Source of the DNA: Acidimicrobiia bacterium
GTDB taxonomy: Bacteria > Actinomycetota > Acidimicrobiia > Acidimicrobiales > CAIXPF01
Direction: 5' to 3'
Assembly: GCA_947476745.1 (NCBI GenBank)
Contig: CANJRG010000005.1
Span: 118,350-182,349, forward strand
DNA: 64,000 nucleotides
In this document: positions 9,831 through 16,735 of the stretch, piece after piece
Layout of the letters: every line of letters starts with the position of its first letter
How positions within the stretch are numbered: position 1 is the first letter of the stretch
Made by a program: the position numbers and the translations under genes
Notes under the pieces: model-generated
The model's database searches: none
Told to the model about the DNA's origin: nothing
The model's input: only the letters and a program-made list of their open reading frames with translations

Positions 9831-10745
9831 TCAGGTCGCCGCTGCGTAGGCGGCGCGGTTGGCCGCATCCTGCTTGTCCCGGCGGTGCAGACGCCAGGCC
9901 AGTGTGCCGAAGATGATGCCGGAGCCGATTGCGATGTTGGCCGGAGGAACCCGCTTGGAGCCCAGGTCGCGGACCATGATGACCGTGTACATCGGCTGGG
10001 TCTCGTCGATCACCTTGGCCGGCGGGGCCTCACCCGGGCGCACGTTGAGCGACTGGGGCGTCGCACCCTGCACCATGATGGCCGAGTAGTGGGCCGGGTG
10101 ACGCGGCGTGAAAGCGATCTTGATCCGGTGCCACGCCCGTTCGGGGCAGCCCGACCAGTCCGAGTTTACGATCCGGGTCTTGCACACGGCGTCCGGACGT
10201 CGCTCCTTGCCACCGATCTCGAACGCACCGACGGGCAGGTATGAACCGGCGGTGAACTCTTTGCGACTGAGGAGGAAGGCATCCACTGCTGCCTGGGCCT
10301 CACCGCGCGAGCGGTTCGAGGCCAACAGTCCTGTCCATCCGGCAACCTCGGGTGCCTTACCGGCCTCCTCGGCCGCCTTGAACGCCTCGACCAGGCCGTC
10401 GGTGGGCGTCGATCCGCCAGCTTCGAGTTCCCCGAGGCCTTGACCCAGGGATGCGGCTTGCTCGAACTGCGCCGCGGTCAGGTCGCCGCGATTCATCTCC
10501 ATGACCTTCCAGCCCGGAAGACGTCCCTGCAGGCCGATCCCGTAGATCGTCCAGATGATCCCCATGGCGAACATCCAGCCGAAGAAGCCGGTCAACGTCA
10601 GGAATAGGCCGGTGCGGAATCCGGTATTGGTCGCGAGCAGCAGGAAGACGGAGCCCATGAGCACCACCACCCCGACACCGACGACGAGCAGACCACGGAT
10701 GAAGACCCCGAAGTCGAGGCCGTTGATGGTGATGAAGGCGCTCAC
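9831..10745 (-). CDS. Unrecognised membrane protein between cytochrome c and nuoA
   Basis: I do not recognise this 304-residue protein. It starts with GTG in a GTGA overlap with the diheme cytochrome c gene and ends directly against nuoA, so it is part of the same transcript. Two hydrophobic helices occupy about residues 12-38 and 44-70, with FGWMFAMGIIWTIYGIGLQG in the second; a third short hydrophobic stretch is near the C-terminus (ANIAIGSGIIFGTLAW). The middle about 170 residues are hydrophilic, with an alanine/glutamate-rich part and two cysteines (AVCKTRI, SGCPERAW) 14 residues apart. Position between complexes III and I suggests an accessory or assembly role, which is inference only. 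Confidence 0.85.
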   Translation of the reverse strand: MSAFITINGLDFGVFIRGLLVVGVGVVVLMGSVFLLLATNTGFRTGLFLTLTGFFGWMFAMGIIWTIYGIGLQGRLPGWKVMEMNRGDLTAAQFEQAASLGQGLGELEAGGSTPTDGLVEAFKAAEEAGKAPEVAGWTGLLASNRSRGEAQAAVDAFLLSRKEFTAGSYLPVGAFEIGGKERRPDAVCKTRIVNSDWSGCPERAWHRIKIAFTPRHPAHYSAIMVQGATPQSLNVRPGEAPPAKVIDETQPMYTVIMVRDLGSKRVPPANIAIGSGIIFGTLAWRLHRRDKQDAANRAAYAAAT

Positions 10746-11923
10746 TGGGCCTGCGCCTCCTGCGGCGTCTGCGGGTTGGGAACGTATTGCTGTTCACCGT
10801 CGAGGGCAGCCACATAGGCCGTCACCGCGTCGAGTTGCTCCTGCGTGTACATGTTGCCGAAGGCCGGCATCATGCCGCTCTTGCACTGCGACTGACGGCC
10901 GTACACCAAGCCGGTCTCACAGCCGTAGGAGAGGAAGTTTGACAGCTGTTCGAGATCGTTGAACTTCTGCGCCGCAGCCCAGAGGTTCGGCCCGTACGCA
11001 CCGGCCCCGGTCGTGCCGGGCCGTTCGTAGGACCAGCCGGGTGTGTGACAGCGGGCGCAGGAGTAGGAGCCGGCGGCCGCCTCGTTGTTGAACATCAACT
11101 GGCCGAGCTTCAGCTGGGCGGAGGAGTCGCTGGTCGCCACACCAAGCTTGATCAGCGCCGATGCGTTCGACGGGGTTGCGGCGAACGTCTTCTTGACGTT
11201 GTCGGAGATCTCTTTGCGCTTCGCAGCGTCGGTGACCCCGACCGACATCTCCTCGGTCACCCGGGCCACCAAGCCTTCTCGGACTTGCACCTCGGCGTCG
11301 CCGTTGGTTATGACGACGGAGCCCAGGTAGTCGATCAGGTTCTGGATCTGCTGGGTGTTCATGGCGCCCCCGCCGACCGTGGACCAGGGCTGCATCGGCG
11401 AGAACGCTCGGCCGTGGTCGAGCACGTACTGCACCTCGTCGCGGGTGTAACGCAACAGCACGTTGTTGAGCGCAGGGGCCTTCCAGGTCACGTTGGCGGA
11501 GAACGTGCCGCTCTTGCTCTGCAGTACATACGGGGCGACACCGCCGACCGCGCCGCGGCCGTGGCAGCCGGCGCAGTTGGTGTTGAACAATGTCTCGCCA
11601 CGGCTGGCGAAGACGGCATCGAACCGCGCGATCGACGACTCTTGCCGACCGGGTTCGGCCAACCAGTACAGCGGCAGGCCCAGGGCAATCACCCCGAGCA
11701 GCACCAGGGCCATCGTCAGGAACCGGTCGAGCCGTGGCCCCTCGAGCTCCTCGTCGGAGTAGTACGGCTTGCGGTTCGGCGCATTCTCGACCTCGTTGCC
11801 GATTTCGGCCTTGGCCTTGCGCATGTTGGCGAAGATGTACACGCCGAAGCCGACGATGACGATCCACGCCAGGACCAGGCCTACGGCCCGCTGCACGGTG
11901 GATGCGAGAACTAGTGCGATCAT
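10742..11923 (-). CDS. Membrane-anchored diheme cytochrome c (QcrC-like position)
   Basis: A 393-residue protein with two transmembrane helices (about 11-31 and 68-88) and two class-I cytochrome c domains. Heme-binding motifs are CAGCHG at residues 117-122 and CARCH at 289-293; likely methionine ligands lie in SPMQPW and MMPAFGNM. It is encoded with the Rieske protein and cytochrome b, so it probably acts as the cytochrome c1 equivalent that accepts electrons from the Rieske centre outside the membrane. Its start overlaps the Rieske stop (ATGA). Unlike mycobacterial QcrC, the anchor is at the N-terminus and comprises two helices. Confidence 0.92.
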   Translation of the reverse strand: MIALVLASTVQRAVGLVLAWIVIVGFGVYIFANMRKAKAEIGNEVENAPNRKPYYSDEELEGPRLDRFLTMALVLLGVIALGLPLYWLAEPGRQESSIARFDAVFASRGETLFNTNCAGCHGRGAVGGVAPYVLQSKSGTFSANVTWKAPALNNVLLRYTRDEVQYVLDHGRAFSPMQPWSTVGGGAMNTQQIQNLIDYLGSVVITNGDAEVQVREGLVARVTEEMSVGVTDAAKRKEISDNVKKTFAATPSNASALIKLGVATSDSSAQLKLGQLMFNNEAAAGSYSCARCHTPGWSYERPGTTGAGAYGPNLWAAAQKFNDLEQLSNFLSYGCETGLVYGRQSQCKSGMMPAFGNMYTQEQLDAVTAYVAALDGEQQYVPNPQTPQEAQAQ

Positions 11924-12795
11924 GCCCCGTGCCCTCCGGCGGACCCGATGCAGTGGGGCCCTTCAGCTTCTTGGCCGGTCGTGTTGGTGCCGATCGGCGG
12001 ACCCTGGATGATCTGTCCGGTGTTGATCACCAGGTTTCCCTTGGGGTCGAGCACGCCGGGGAAGCGATCCATGCCGCGCGGGGCCGGGCCACCCTTCTTC
12101 TCGCCGTTGCGGTTGTATTGGGACCCGTGGCAGGGGCACTCGAACCACTGGGACGTCTTGCAGTCCGGCACGCGGCACCCGAGGTGGGGGCAGGTCTGCC
12201 ACAGCGCAGTGAATCCGGCCTTCATGATCGGTAGCAGGACCGGGCTGTAGGCCTTTTCGGCCTTTGGAATAGCAGTGGCGGGATACTCCGTCACCCAGGC
12301 CCGACCTTCGGGCACGTACAGGAAGCCGTTGTTGGCCTTCACACGGGCCCGGACGTCAGCCACCGAGCCGATGGTGATCTGAGCCCCGAAGCCACCGCTC
12401 GCGCTCGGCCACAGGAAGGCGATGACCGCCGCCCCGAAACCGGACAGCGACATGACCATGAATCCCACGATGGACCGATTGAGGAACTGCCGGCGGGTGA
12501 CGCCCAGCGTCTCGGGGTCGGGCGGTACGTAGGCGACTGGCGGCTTGGCAGCCACCGGCTCGATCTCTGCCTTGCCGCTGCGGGCGAGAGCGACGGACCG
12601 CTCGTACTCCCGGCCGGTCGGCGTGCCGGGTGCCTTGGCCCCTAGCCGGGCCCCGGCGTCGCGTTGATGCGTCTCGCGGCTCATCTGGCCGACCGCGCTG
12701 TCTCGGTCCCGGCGCCGAGCCGTGCCGAGCAGCATGATCGCAGCCAGCGCCACGAGGGCGACGGCGACGATGACGATGATGGTGTATTTGCTCAC
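11920..12795 (-). CDS. qcrA: Rieske iron-sulfur subunit of the menaquinol:cytochrome c reductase
   Basis: A 291-residue Rieske protein. The cluster-binding motifs are CPHLGCRVPDC and FECPCHGSQYN at about residues 200-225. An N-terminal helix (IIVIVAVALVALAAIMLLG) is followed by a charged linker and a second helix (FMVMSLSGFGAAVIAFLW) near 120, next to TRRQFLNRSIVGF, which resembles a twin-arginine region in reduced form. It transfers electrons from menaquinol at the cytochrome b site to cytochrome c. The start is GTG at 12795, 16 bases after the cytochrome b C-terminal gene. Confidence 0.94.
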   Translation of the reverse strand: MSKYTIIVIVAVALVALAAIMLLGTARRRDRDSAVGQMSRETHQRDAGARLGAKAPGTPTGREYERSVALARSGKAEIEPVAAKPPVAYVPPDPETLGVTRRQFLNRSIVGFMVMSLSGFGAAVIAFLWPSASGGFGAQITIGSVADVRARVKANNGFLYVPEGRAWVTEYPATAIPKAEKAYSPVLLPIMKAGFTALWQTCPHLGCRVPDCKTSQWFECPCHGSQYNRNGEKKGGPAPRGMDRFPGVLDPKGNLVINTGQIIQGPPIGTNTTGQEAEGPHCIGSAGGHGA

Positions 12796-12811
12796 GTTGA
12801 TGCTCCGACCG

Positions 12812-13588
12812 TCACAACTCGAAGAAGAGACCGCGGGTCCACGGGAAGACGAAGTTGAAGCCCGGACCCCGGAAGAACGAGCCGATGCATACCAGGACCG
12901 CCCAGAACATCAGGAACACCGTCAAGAGCGCCACGGTGAACTTGCGGTCCTCCGGCTTGTTCGACGGGTTCTTGTCGACGTAGGGCGCCATGCCCAGGAC
13001 GAACAACCCCATGCCGGGGATGGTCACCCCTGCGACCATCGGGTGGAACATGGTCAGCAGTTCCTGCAGACCAAGGAAATACCACGGGGCCTTCGAGGGA
13101 TTGGGCGTCCGGTTGAGGTTCGCCAGCTCGAGAAGCGGGGCATTGACGAATACCGAGAAGATGAACGTGAATGCCGTGATCAACAGGGCCGCCACGAACT
13201 CCGCCACGATCAGGTGCGGCCAGGTGTGGACCTTGTCCTGCGGGGTGGCCCGGACGTCCTGGATCGAGCCGGACTTCACGACGGTCAGCAAACGCTGGGT
13301 GTGACCGCCCGGGCCCGAAGCGACCGGACGGGTGTCCGCCGGTGCCGTGGCCACCGCACCGGCCGGCGCAGCGACCGCTAGGCCGGCGTTCTGCGCAGCG
13401 GAACGACCACGGTCGAACAGGTAGTCGGGGATCTTGTCGCCACCACCACCGCCAGCGGCGACAGCAGCAACAGCCGGCGCAGCGGCCGCCTCGGCAGCTG
13501 CTGGTACGGCCTCGCCGGCCTTGTTGCCCTCGGCCTTGGCCTTGGCGGCCTCGGCCCGCTTCCGAAGATGCTCAGGGATCTCAGTCAT
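12812..13588 (-). CDS. Cytochrome b C-terminal subunit (subunit IV-like) with a repeated N-terminal motif
   Basis: A 258-residue protein matching the C-terminal half of cytochrome b. The quinol-site motif appears as KAPWYFLGLQELL, followed by hydrophobic helices. The first about 95 residues are unusual: a low-complexity alanine/glycine linker flanked by two copies of a short motif, IPEHLRKRAEAAKAKAEG (4-21) and IPDYLFDRGRSAAQNAGL (53-70). The same motif opens the cytochrome c at 15871. The start is ATG at 13588; the open frame runs 33 codons further upstream without family similarity. It works with the cytochrome b N-terminal subunit encoded just upstream. Confidence 0.92.
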   Translation of the reverse strand: MTEIPEHLRKRAEAAKAKAEGNKAGEAVPAAAEAAAAPAVAAVAAGGGGGDKIPDYLFDRGRSAAQNAGLAVAAPAGAVATAPADTRPVASGPGGHTQRLLTVVKSGSIQDVRATPQDKVHTWPHLIVAEFVAALLITAFTFIFSVFVNAPLLELANLNRTPNPSKAPWYFLGLQELLTMFHPMVAGVTIPGMGLFVLGMAPYVDKNPSNKPEDRKFTVALLTVFLMFWAVLVCIGSFFRGPGFNFVFPWTRGLFFEL

Positions 13589-13613
13589 TCGCTTTTCCCT
13601 TTCCCAGCCTCGA

Positions 13614-14396
13614 TCACAGCGGTCCGGAGATCCCGCCGTCCTTGCGGACTCGCCAGAAGTGAATGGCCATGAAGATGACCGTGACAAACGGCAGCATCAG
13701 CACGTGCAGCACGTACCAGCGCAGCAGCGTGTCGGAGCCGATCTCGAACCCGCCGAGGAGAACGAAGCGAACCTGCTTCCCGAACACCGGGGTGTACCCC
13801 ATCATGTTCGTACCCACCGTCACCGCCCACAGGGCGAGCTGGTCCCACGGCAGCAGGTAGCCGGTGAAGGACAGCAGCAGCGTGAACTGCAGCAGCATCA
13901 CGCCGATGACCCAATTGAACTCCCGGGGTGGCTTGTAGGCACCGTGATAGAAGACCCGGGCCATGTGCAAGAAGACGGAGAGCACCATGAGGTGCGCCCC
14001 CCACCTGTGCATGTTCCGCACCAGGAGCCCGAACGCCACCGCCGTCTGCAGGGAGTAGATGTCGTCCCAGGCCTGGGACGCGGTGGGCCGGTAGAAGAAC
14101 ATCAGGAAGATGCCCGTCACGGTGAGCAGGATGAACAGGAAGAAGCTCAATCCGCCGAGACACAGCGTGTAGCTGACCTTCACCGCGTGGCGCTTCACCT
14201 TCACCGGGTGAAGGTGGTACAGCACGCTGTTCATGATCACGTACGACCGGTTACGAGGGCTGTCGGTATAGCCCTTCCGGAAGATGGAGCCCGGGCGGAA
14301 AATCGAGTTCCATGCCTGGCTGTCTTGGACCTTGCCGGTCACTTCGCTGACCTTGTCGGACAGCTGATCGCTCCGGCGTGGTGCCGTCTTCGCCAC
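13614..14396 (-). CDS. Cytochrome b N-terminal subunit, b6 type
   Basis: A 260-residue protein with four transmembrane helices and the b-heme ligand pairs His130/His144 (MHRWGAHLMVLSVFLH) and His231/His246 (HVLMLPFVTVIFMAIH). The 14-residue gap within the second pair is the b6-type spacing. Cys79 in YTLCLGG aligns with the cysteine that binds the extra heme ci in cytochrome b6 and in Firmicutes complexes. The C-terminal half of cytochrome b is a separate gene 25 bases downstream. Together they form the quinol-oxidising core of this complex. The N-terminal 50 residues are charged and specific to this lineage as far as I can tell. Confidence 0.94.
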   Translation of the reverse strand: MAKTAPRRSDQLSDKVSEVTGKVQDSQAWNSIFRPGSIFRKGYTDSPRNRSYVIMNSVLYHLHPVKVKRHAVKVSYTLCLGGLSFFLFILLTVTGIFLMFFYRPTASQAWDDIYSLQTAVAFGLLVRNMHRWGAHLMVLSVFLHMARVFYHGAYKPPREFNWVIGVMLLQFTLLLSFTGYLLPWDQLALWAVTVGTNMMGYTPVFGKQVRFVLLGGFEIGSDTLLRWYVLHVLMLPFVTVIFMAIHFWRVRKDGGISGPL

Positions 14397-14497
14397 CGAT
14401 GCCTCTCCCTACCCTCGCAGTTCCTGCTGAGGAGCCCGTCCCAGGCCCATCAGCGCCGACATTACGTAAGTCCACCGGTCGGCGGCGAACTCACTGC

Positions 14498-14515
14498 GGC
14501 CGGATCGCTCCGGCC
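14498..14515 (-). terminator. Possible weak hairpin after the ferredoxin gene
   Basis: A 7-bp perfect inverted repeat (GGCCGGA, loop TCGC, TCCGGCC) lies 12 bases downstream of the ferredoxin stop and about 100 bases before the cytochrome b gene. No T-run follows. It could attenuate transcription or protect an mRNA end, or be chance in GC-rich sequence. Confidence 0.35.
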
Positions 14516-14527
14516 AGAGCACCCGTA

Positions 14528-14944
14528 CTACCCCAACCTCATGCCGTAGGCATACCCGTGGGTGTTCGTGCGCATGTGCAATTCACCCTCCGCTCCCGGA
14601 TCGACCAGCTTCCCCAGGATGATGACGCCGGTCGGACAGCGGTCCACACACAGCGCGCACCGGGTGCAGACATCGTCGTCAATGGTGAAGACCACGTGGT
14701 CCGCCGGATCGGTGCCTGGCTTCTCGACGTCGTAGGCCTCGGCGATGGCGGACGGCGAGACCATGTGGATGCACTTCCACGGGCAGATGTCCACGCAGCC
14801 CTCGCACATGATGCACTCGGACTGGTCGATGTGGATGAACTGCTTCGGCTTGACCGCGGCACTCAGCCATTGGGCGTCGACTTCGTAGAGGACGTAATCC
14901 GAGCGGAACTCTGGCATCGGCGGATTTGCATCGGTGCGAGCCAT
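14528..14944 (-). CDS. Ferredoxin-like protein with two [4Fe-4S] motifs
   Basis: A 138-residue protein with the motifs CIMCEGCVDICPWKC (44-58) and CTRCALCVDRCP (93-104). The 34-residue gap between motifs is longer than in a bacterial 2[4Fe-4S] ferredoxin, and the first motif has a fifth cysteine after CPW. The start is ATG at 14944, preceded by a gapped GAAAGGA. It sits between a membrane protein and cytochrome b in the respiratory operon, so it probably passes electrons to or from the membrane complex rather than acting as a free ferredoxin; that is inference. Codon use matches its neighbours. Confidence 0.9.
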   Translation of the reverse strand: MARTDANPPMPEFRSDYVLYEVDAQWLSAAVKPKQFIHIDQSECIMCEGCVDICPWKCIHMVSPSAIAEAYDVEKPGTDPADHVVFTIDDDVCTRCALCVDRCPTGVIILGKLVDPGAEGELHMRTNTHGYAYGMRLG

Positions 14945-15006
14945 TTGCGCCGTCCTTTCTCGGTCGGGGGTAACGGAATTCGGGGAAACCGGTTGACGCC
15001 GGAGCG

Positions 15007-15534
15007 TCAGGCCCGGACCAACGGGCGGCCGTAGTCCGAGCGCTGGATGTCGGTACCGGTGGCCTTCTTGCCCCGGCTCTGCCACCTCACGAACAGCGCG
15101 CCGTTGAGGCCGAGCACCACCACGTAGATGGCACCGGCGATGAAGTCGCGGGCGTGCTGGTAATGGAGGGTGAACGGCAGCTTGGTGAGCACGTCGGCCG
15201 GCCCGTGCCAGTACCGGTCGGGGCGCCAGTTCCACTCGTTGTCGGCCAGGGTGAGCCACTGGTGTGGTACGACGCCGTACCACCAGAACATCAAGAAGAA
15301 GGCCCACGTGGCGCTGACCATCGCCTCACCCCAACTCAGCGGGGTGCCCACCGGACGGTGCTTGGAGAAATACCGGAACGGGACGACGAGCAGGACCGTG
15401 CCGATCAGGATCGATGTGATCAGGGCTACCACGTTGGGGCCGTCCTCCTCGTGAATCTCTGCACAAGCGTAGTCCTCGGTTTTCACAACGGGCACGGCGG
15501 GCTGCAACGTGTCGACGGAAACCGGGTCTTCCAT
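15007..15534 (-). CDS. Unrecognised membrane protein heading the respiratory operon
   Basis: A 175-residue protein that I do not recognise. Hydrophobic helices lie at about residues 35-55, 68-92 and 128-150. The second is aromatic (TWAFFLMFWWYGVV) and is followed by a WHG-containing loop. It has one cysteine near the N-terminus (YACAEIHEEDG) and conserved-looking histidines (HQW, LHYQHARDF). It is the first gene of the minus-strand respiratory operon, 62 bases before the ferredoxin. An accessory subunit of the cytochrome b/Rieske complex is a reasonable guess but is not shown by the sequence. Confidence 0.85.
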   Translation of the reverse strand: MEDPVSVDTLQPAVPVVKTEDYACAEIHEEDGPNVVALITSILIGTVLLVVPFRYFSKHRPVGTPLSWGEAMVSATWAFFLMFWWYGVVPHQWLTLADNEWNWRPDRYWHGPADVLTKLPFTLHYQHARDFIAGAIYVVVLGLNGALFVRWQSRGKKATGTDIQRSDYGRPLVRA

Positions 15535-15870
15535 TGTCTACCAAACCTGATGGGTGTCGAACGAAGTACGGTCCACTCCGGTGGCCGAGCCGACGCTGCG
15601 GCACGGTGAAGGGCGGCGTGACGACCGTGGTCAGCACGGCCGTCGAGGACCGGCAATGACCGGTGGGTCCCTAGAGCGGCACCGGCCCCTTGGCCACGGG
15701 GCCGGTGCCGGCAGGCCGCTGCCAGGTTGGTCACGCCCGGATCGCCCTGCGATGATGATGGGAGCGCCATGCTCGCCCTCCGGGGCGATAGCGTCATGTC
15801 CGGAACCGTGGCTGGGGCAGTCCTGCTCCCGGCCGGGCTCGCCGCCCGCAGGAACGACCATCGAGGCATT
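15535..15870. promoter_or_regulatory. Divergent intergenic region between the two respiratory transcripts
   Basis: These 336 bases separate the first gene of the minus-strand respiratory operon from the plus-strand cytochrome c gene, so they should contain both promoters. No convincing coding frame was found; frames on either strand here are GC-biased and lack family features. I see no clear -10/-35 boxes and no Rex-type palindrome. A strong hairpin is present at 15677-15710. Confidence 0.6.
15677..15710. other. 13-bp perfect inverted repeat in the divergent region
   Basis: CGGCACCGGCCCC at 15677-15689 and its exact complement at 15698-15710 flank an 8-base loop. It lies roughly midway in a divergent intergenic region, where a terminator is not expected. 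It could stop transcription escaping from one promoter toward the other gene, or be a protein-binding palindrome. Confidence 0.6.
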
Positions 15871-16665
15871 GTGACCGAGATCCCCGACCACCTCCTCCAA
15901 CGCACGAGGTCCCGTCGACAGGCACTCGGCCTCCCCGTCAGTGGGGGCGACGGCGCAGGCGATGCGGGCGCTCCGGTTCCCGTTGCAGGCGGCGGTGGAG
16001 GCGGCGCAGTCGCGGTGACCGGCGGAAACCTGCCGAAGGGCCCGGCGGCACCCTCCGGTCCCATCTCCACCACCAAGGCTGCGGCGAAGCCCCTGGCCCC
16101 CTACGACGTGGCATCCGCCCGGCGCACCCGGATCCCCGTGTGGGCGATGCCCGTGGTGGCGATTCTTCCTCTGTGGGCCTTCCTCTACGCCGGAACCATG
16201 ACGAAGCCGCCGTCCACGACCCTGACGCTCGTAGAGGCCGGGTCTGAGGTCTACGGTGCTGCAGGCTGCGCGGGCTGCCACGGCGCAGGTGGCGGCGGCG
16301 GCGTGGGTCCGGCATTGGCCAAGGGCGCGGTCATCGCCACCTATCCGAACCCGGTCGACCAGGTTCGCTGGTTGATCCTGGGATCCGCCGGCGGCGGCGA
16401 GCTGTACGCCAAGGCGGGCAAGGCCTCCAAGGGCGGAATGCCGGCCTTCGGTAAGACCCTCACCCTGGACCAGATCGTCGAGGTGGTGCTCCACGAGCGC
16501 CAGACCATCTCCGGCCAGAAGCCCGAGGCCGACGCTGAGGGCTGGGCCGACCTGCGCAAGGTCCCCGAGGAGTTCCCCGACCTCGGCTACACCAAGGATC
16601 AGGTCGAGCGGATCCTCGAGGAGATCTCGGCGCAGGAAGGCGTCACGATCCCCGAGGGCGAGTGA
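15871..16665 (+). CDS. Membrane-anchored monoheme cytochrome c with IPxHL N-terminal motif
   Basis: A 264-residue protein if started at GTG 15871. It begins with TEIPDHLLQRTRSRRQALGL, closely resembling the N-terminus of the cytochrome b C-terminal subunit. A glycine/alanine/proline-rich linker leads to one transmembrane helix at about 90-108 (VWAMPVVAILPLWAFLYAG), and a class-I cytochrome c domain with CAGCHG (133-138) and a probable Met ligand in GGMPAFGKT. Open frame extends 48 codons upstream but that part has no family features. It is divergent from the bc operon and probably shuttles electrons from it to a terminal oxidase. Confidence 0.88.
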   Translation: MTEIPDHLLQRTRSRRQALGLPVSGGDGAGDAGAPVPVAGGGGGGAVAVTGGNLPKGPAAPSGPISTTKAAAKPLAPYDVASARRTRIPVWAMPVVAILPLWAFLYAGTMTKPPSTTLTLVEAGSEVYGAAGCAGCHGAGGGGGVGPALAKGAVIATYPNPVDQVRWLILGSAGGGELYAKAGKASKGGMPAFGKTLTLDQIVEVVLHERQTISGQKPEADAEGWADLRKVPEEFPDLGYTKDQVERILEEISAQEGVTIPEGE

Positions 16666-16735
16666 CCGCACGTCGTTCGGCACCGGTCCTGTCCCTGAGT
16701 CGTTCTAACCCTTCCCGACCACGCAAGCTGTCCCG

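Noticed and set aside
15554..15874. Possible small gene in the divergent respiratory intergenic region
   Set aside because: Frames on either strand lack conserved features and RBS, and cross the 13-bp hairpin.
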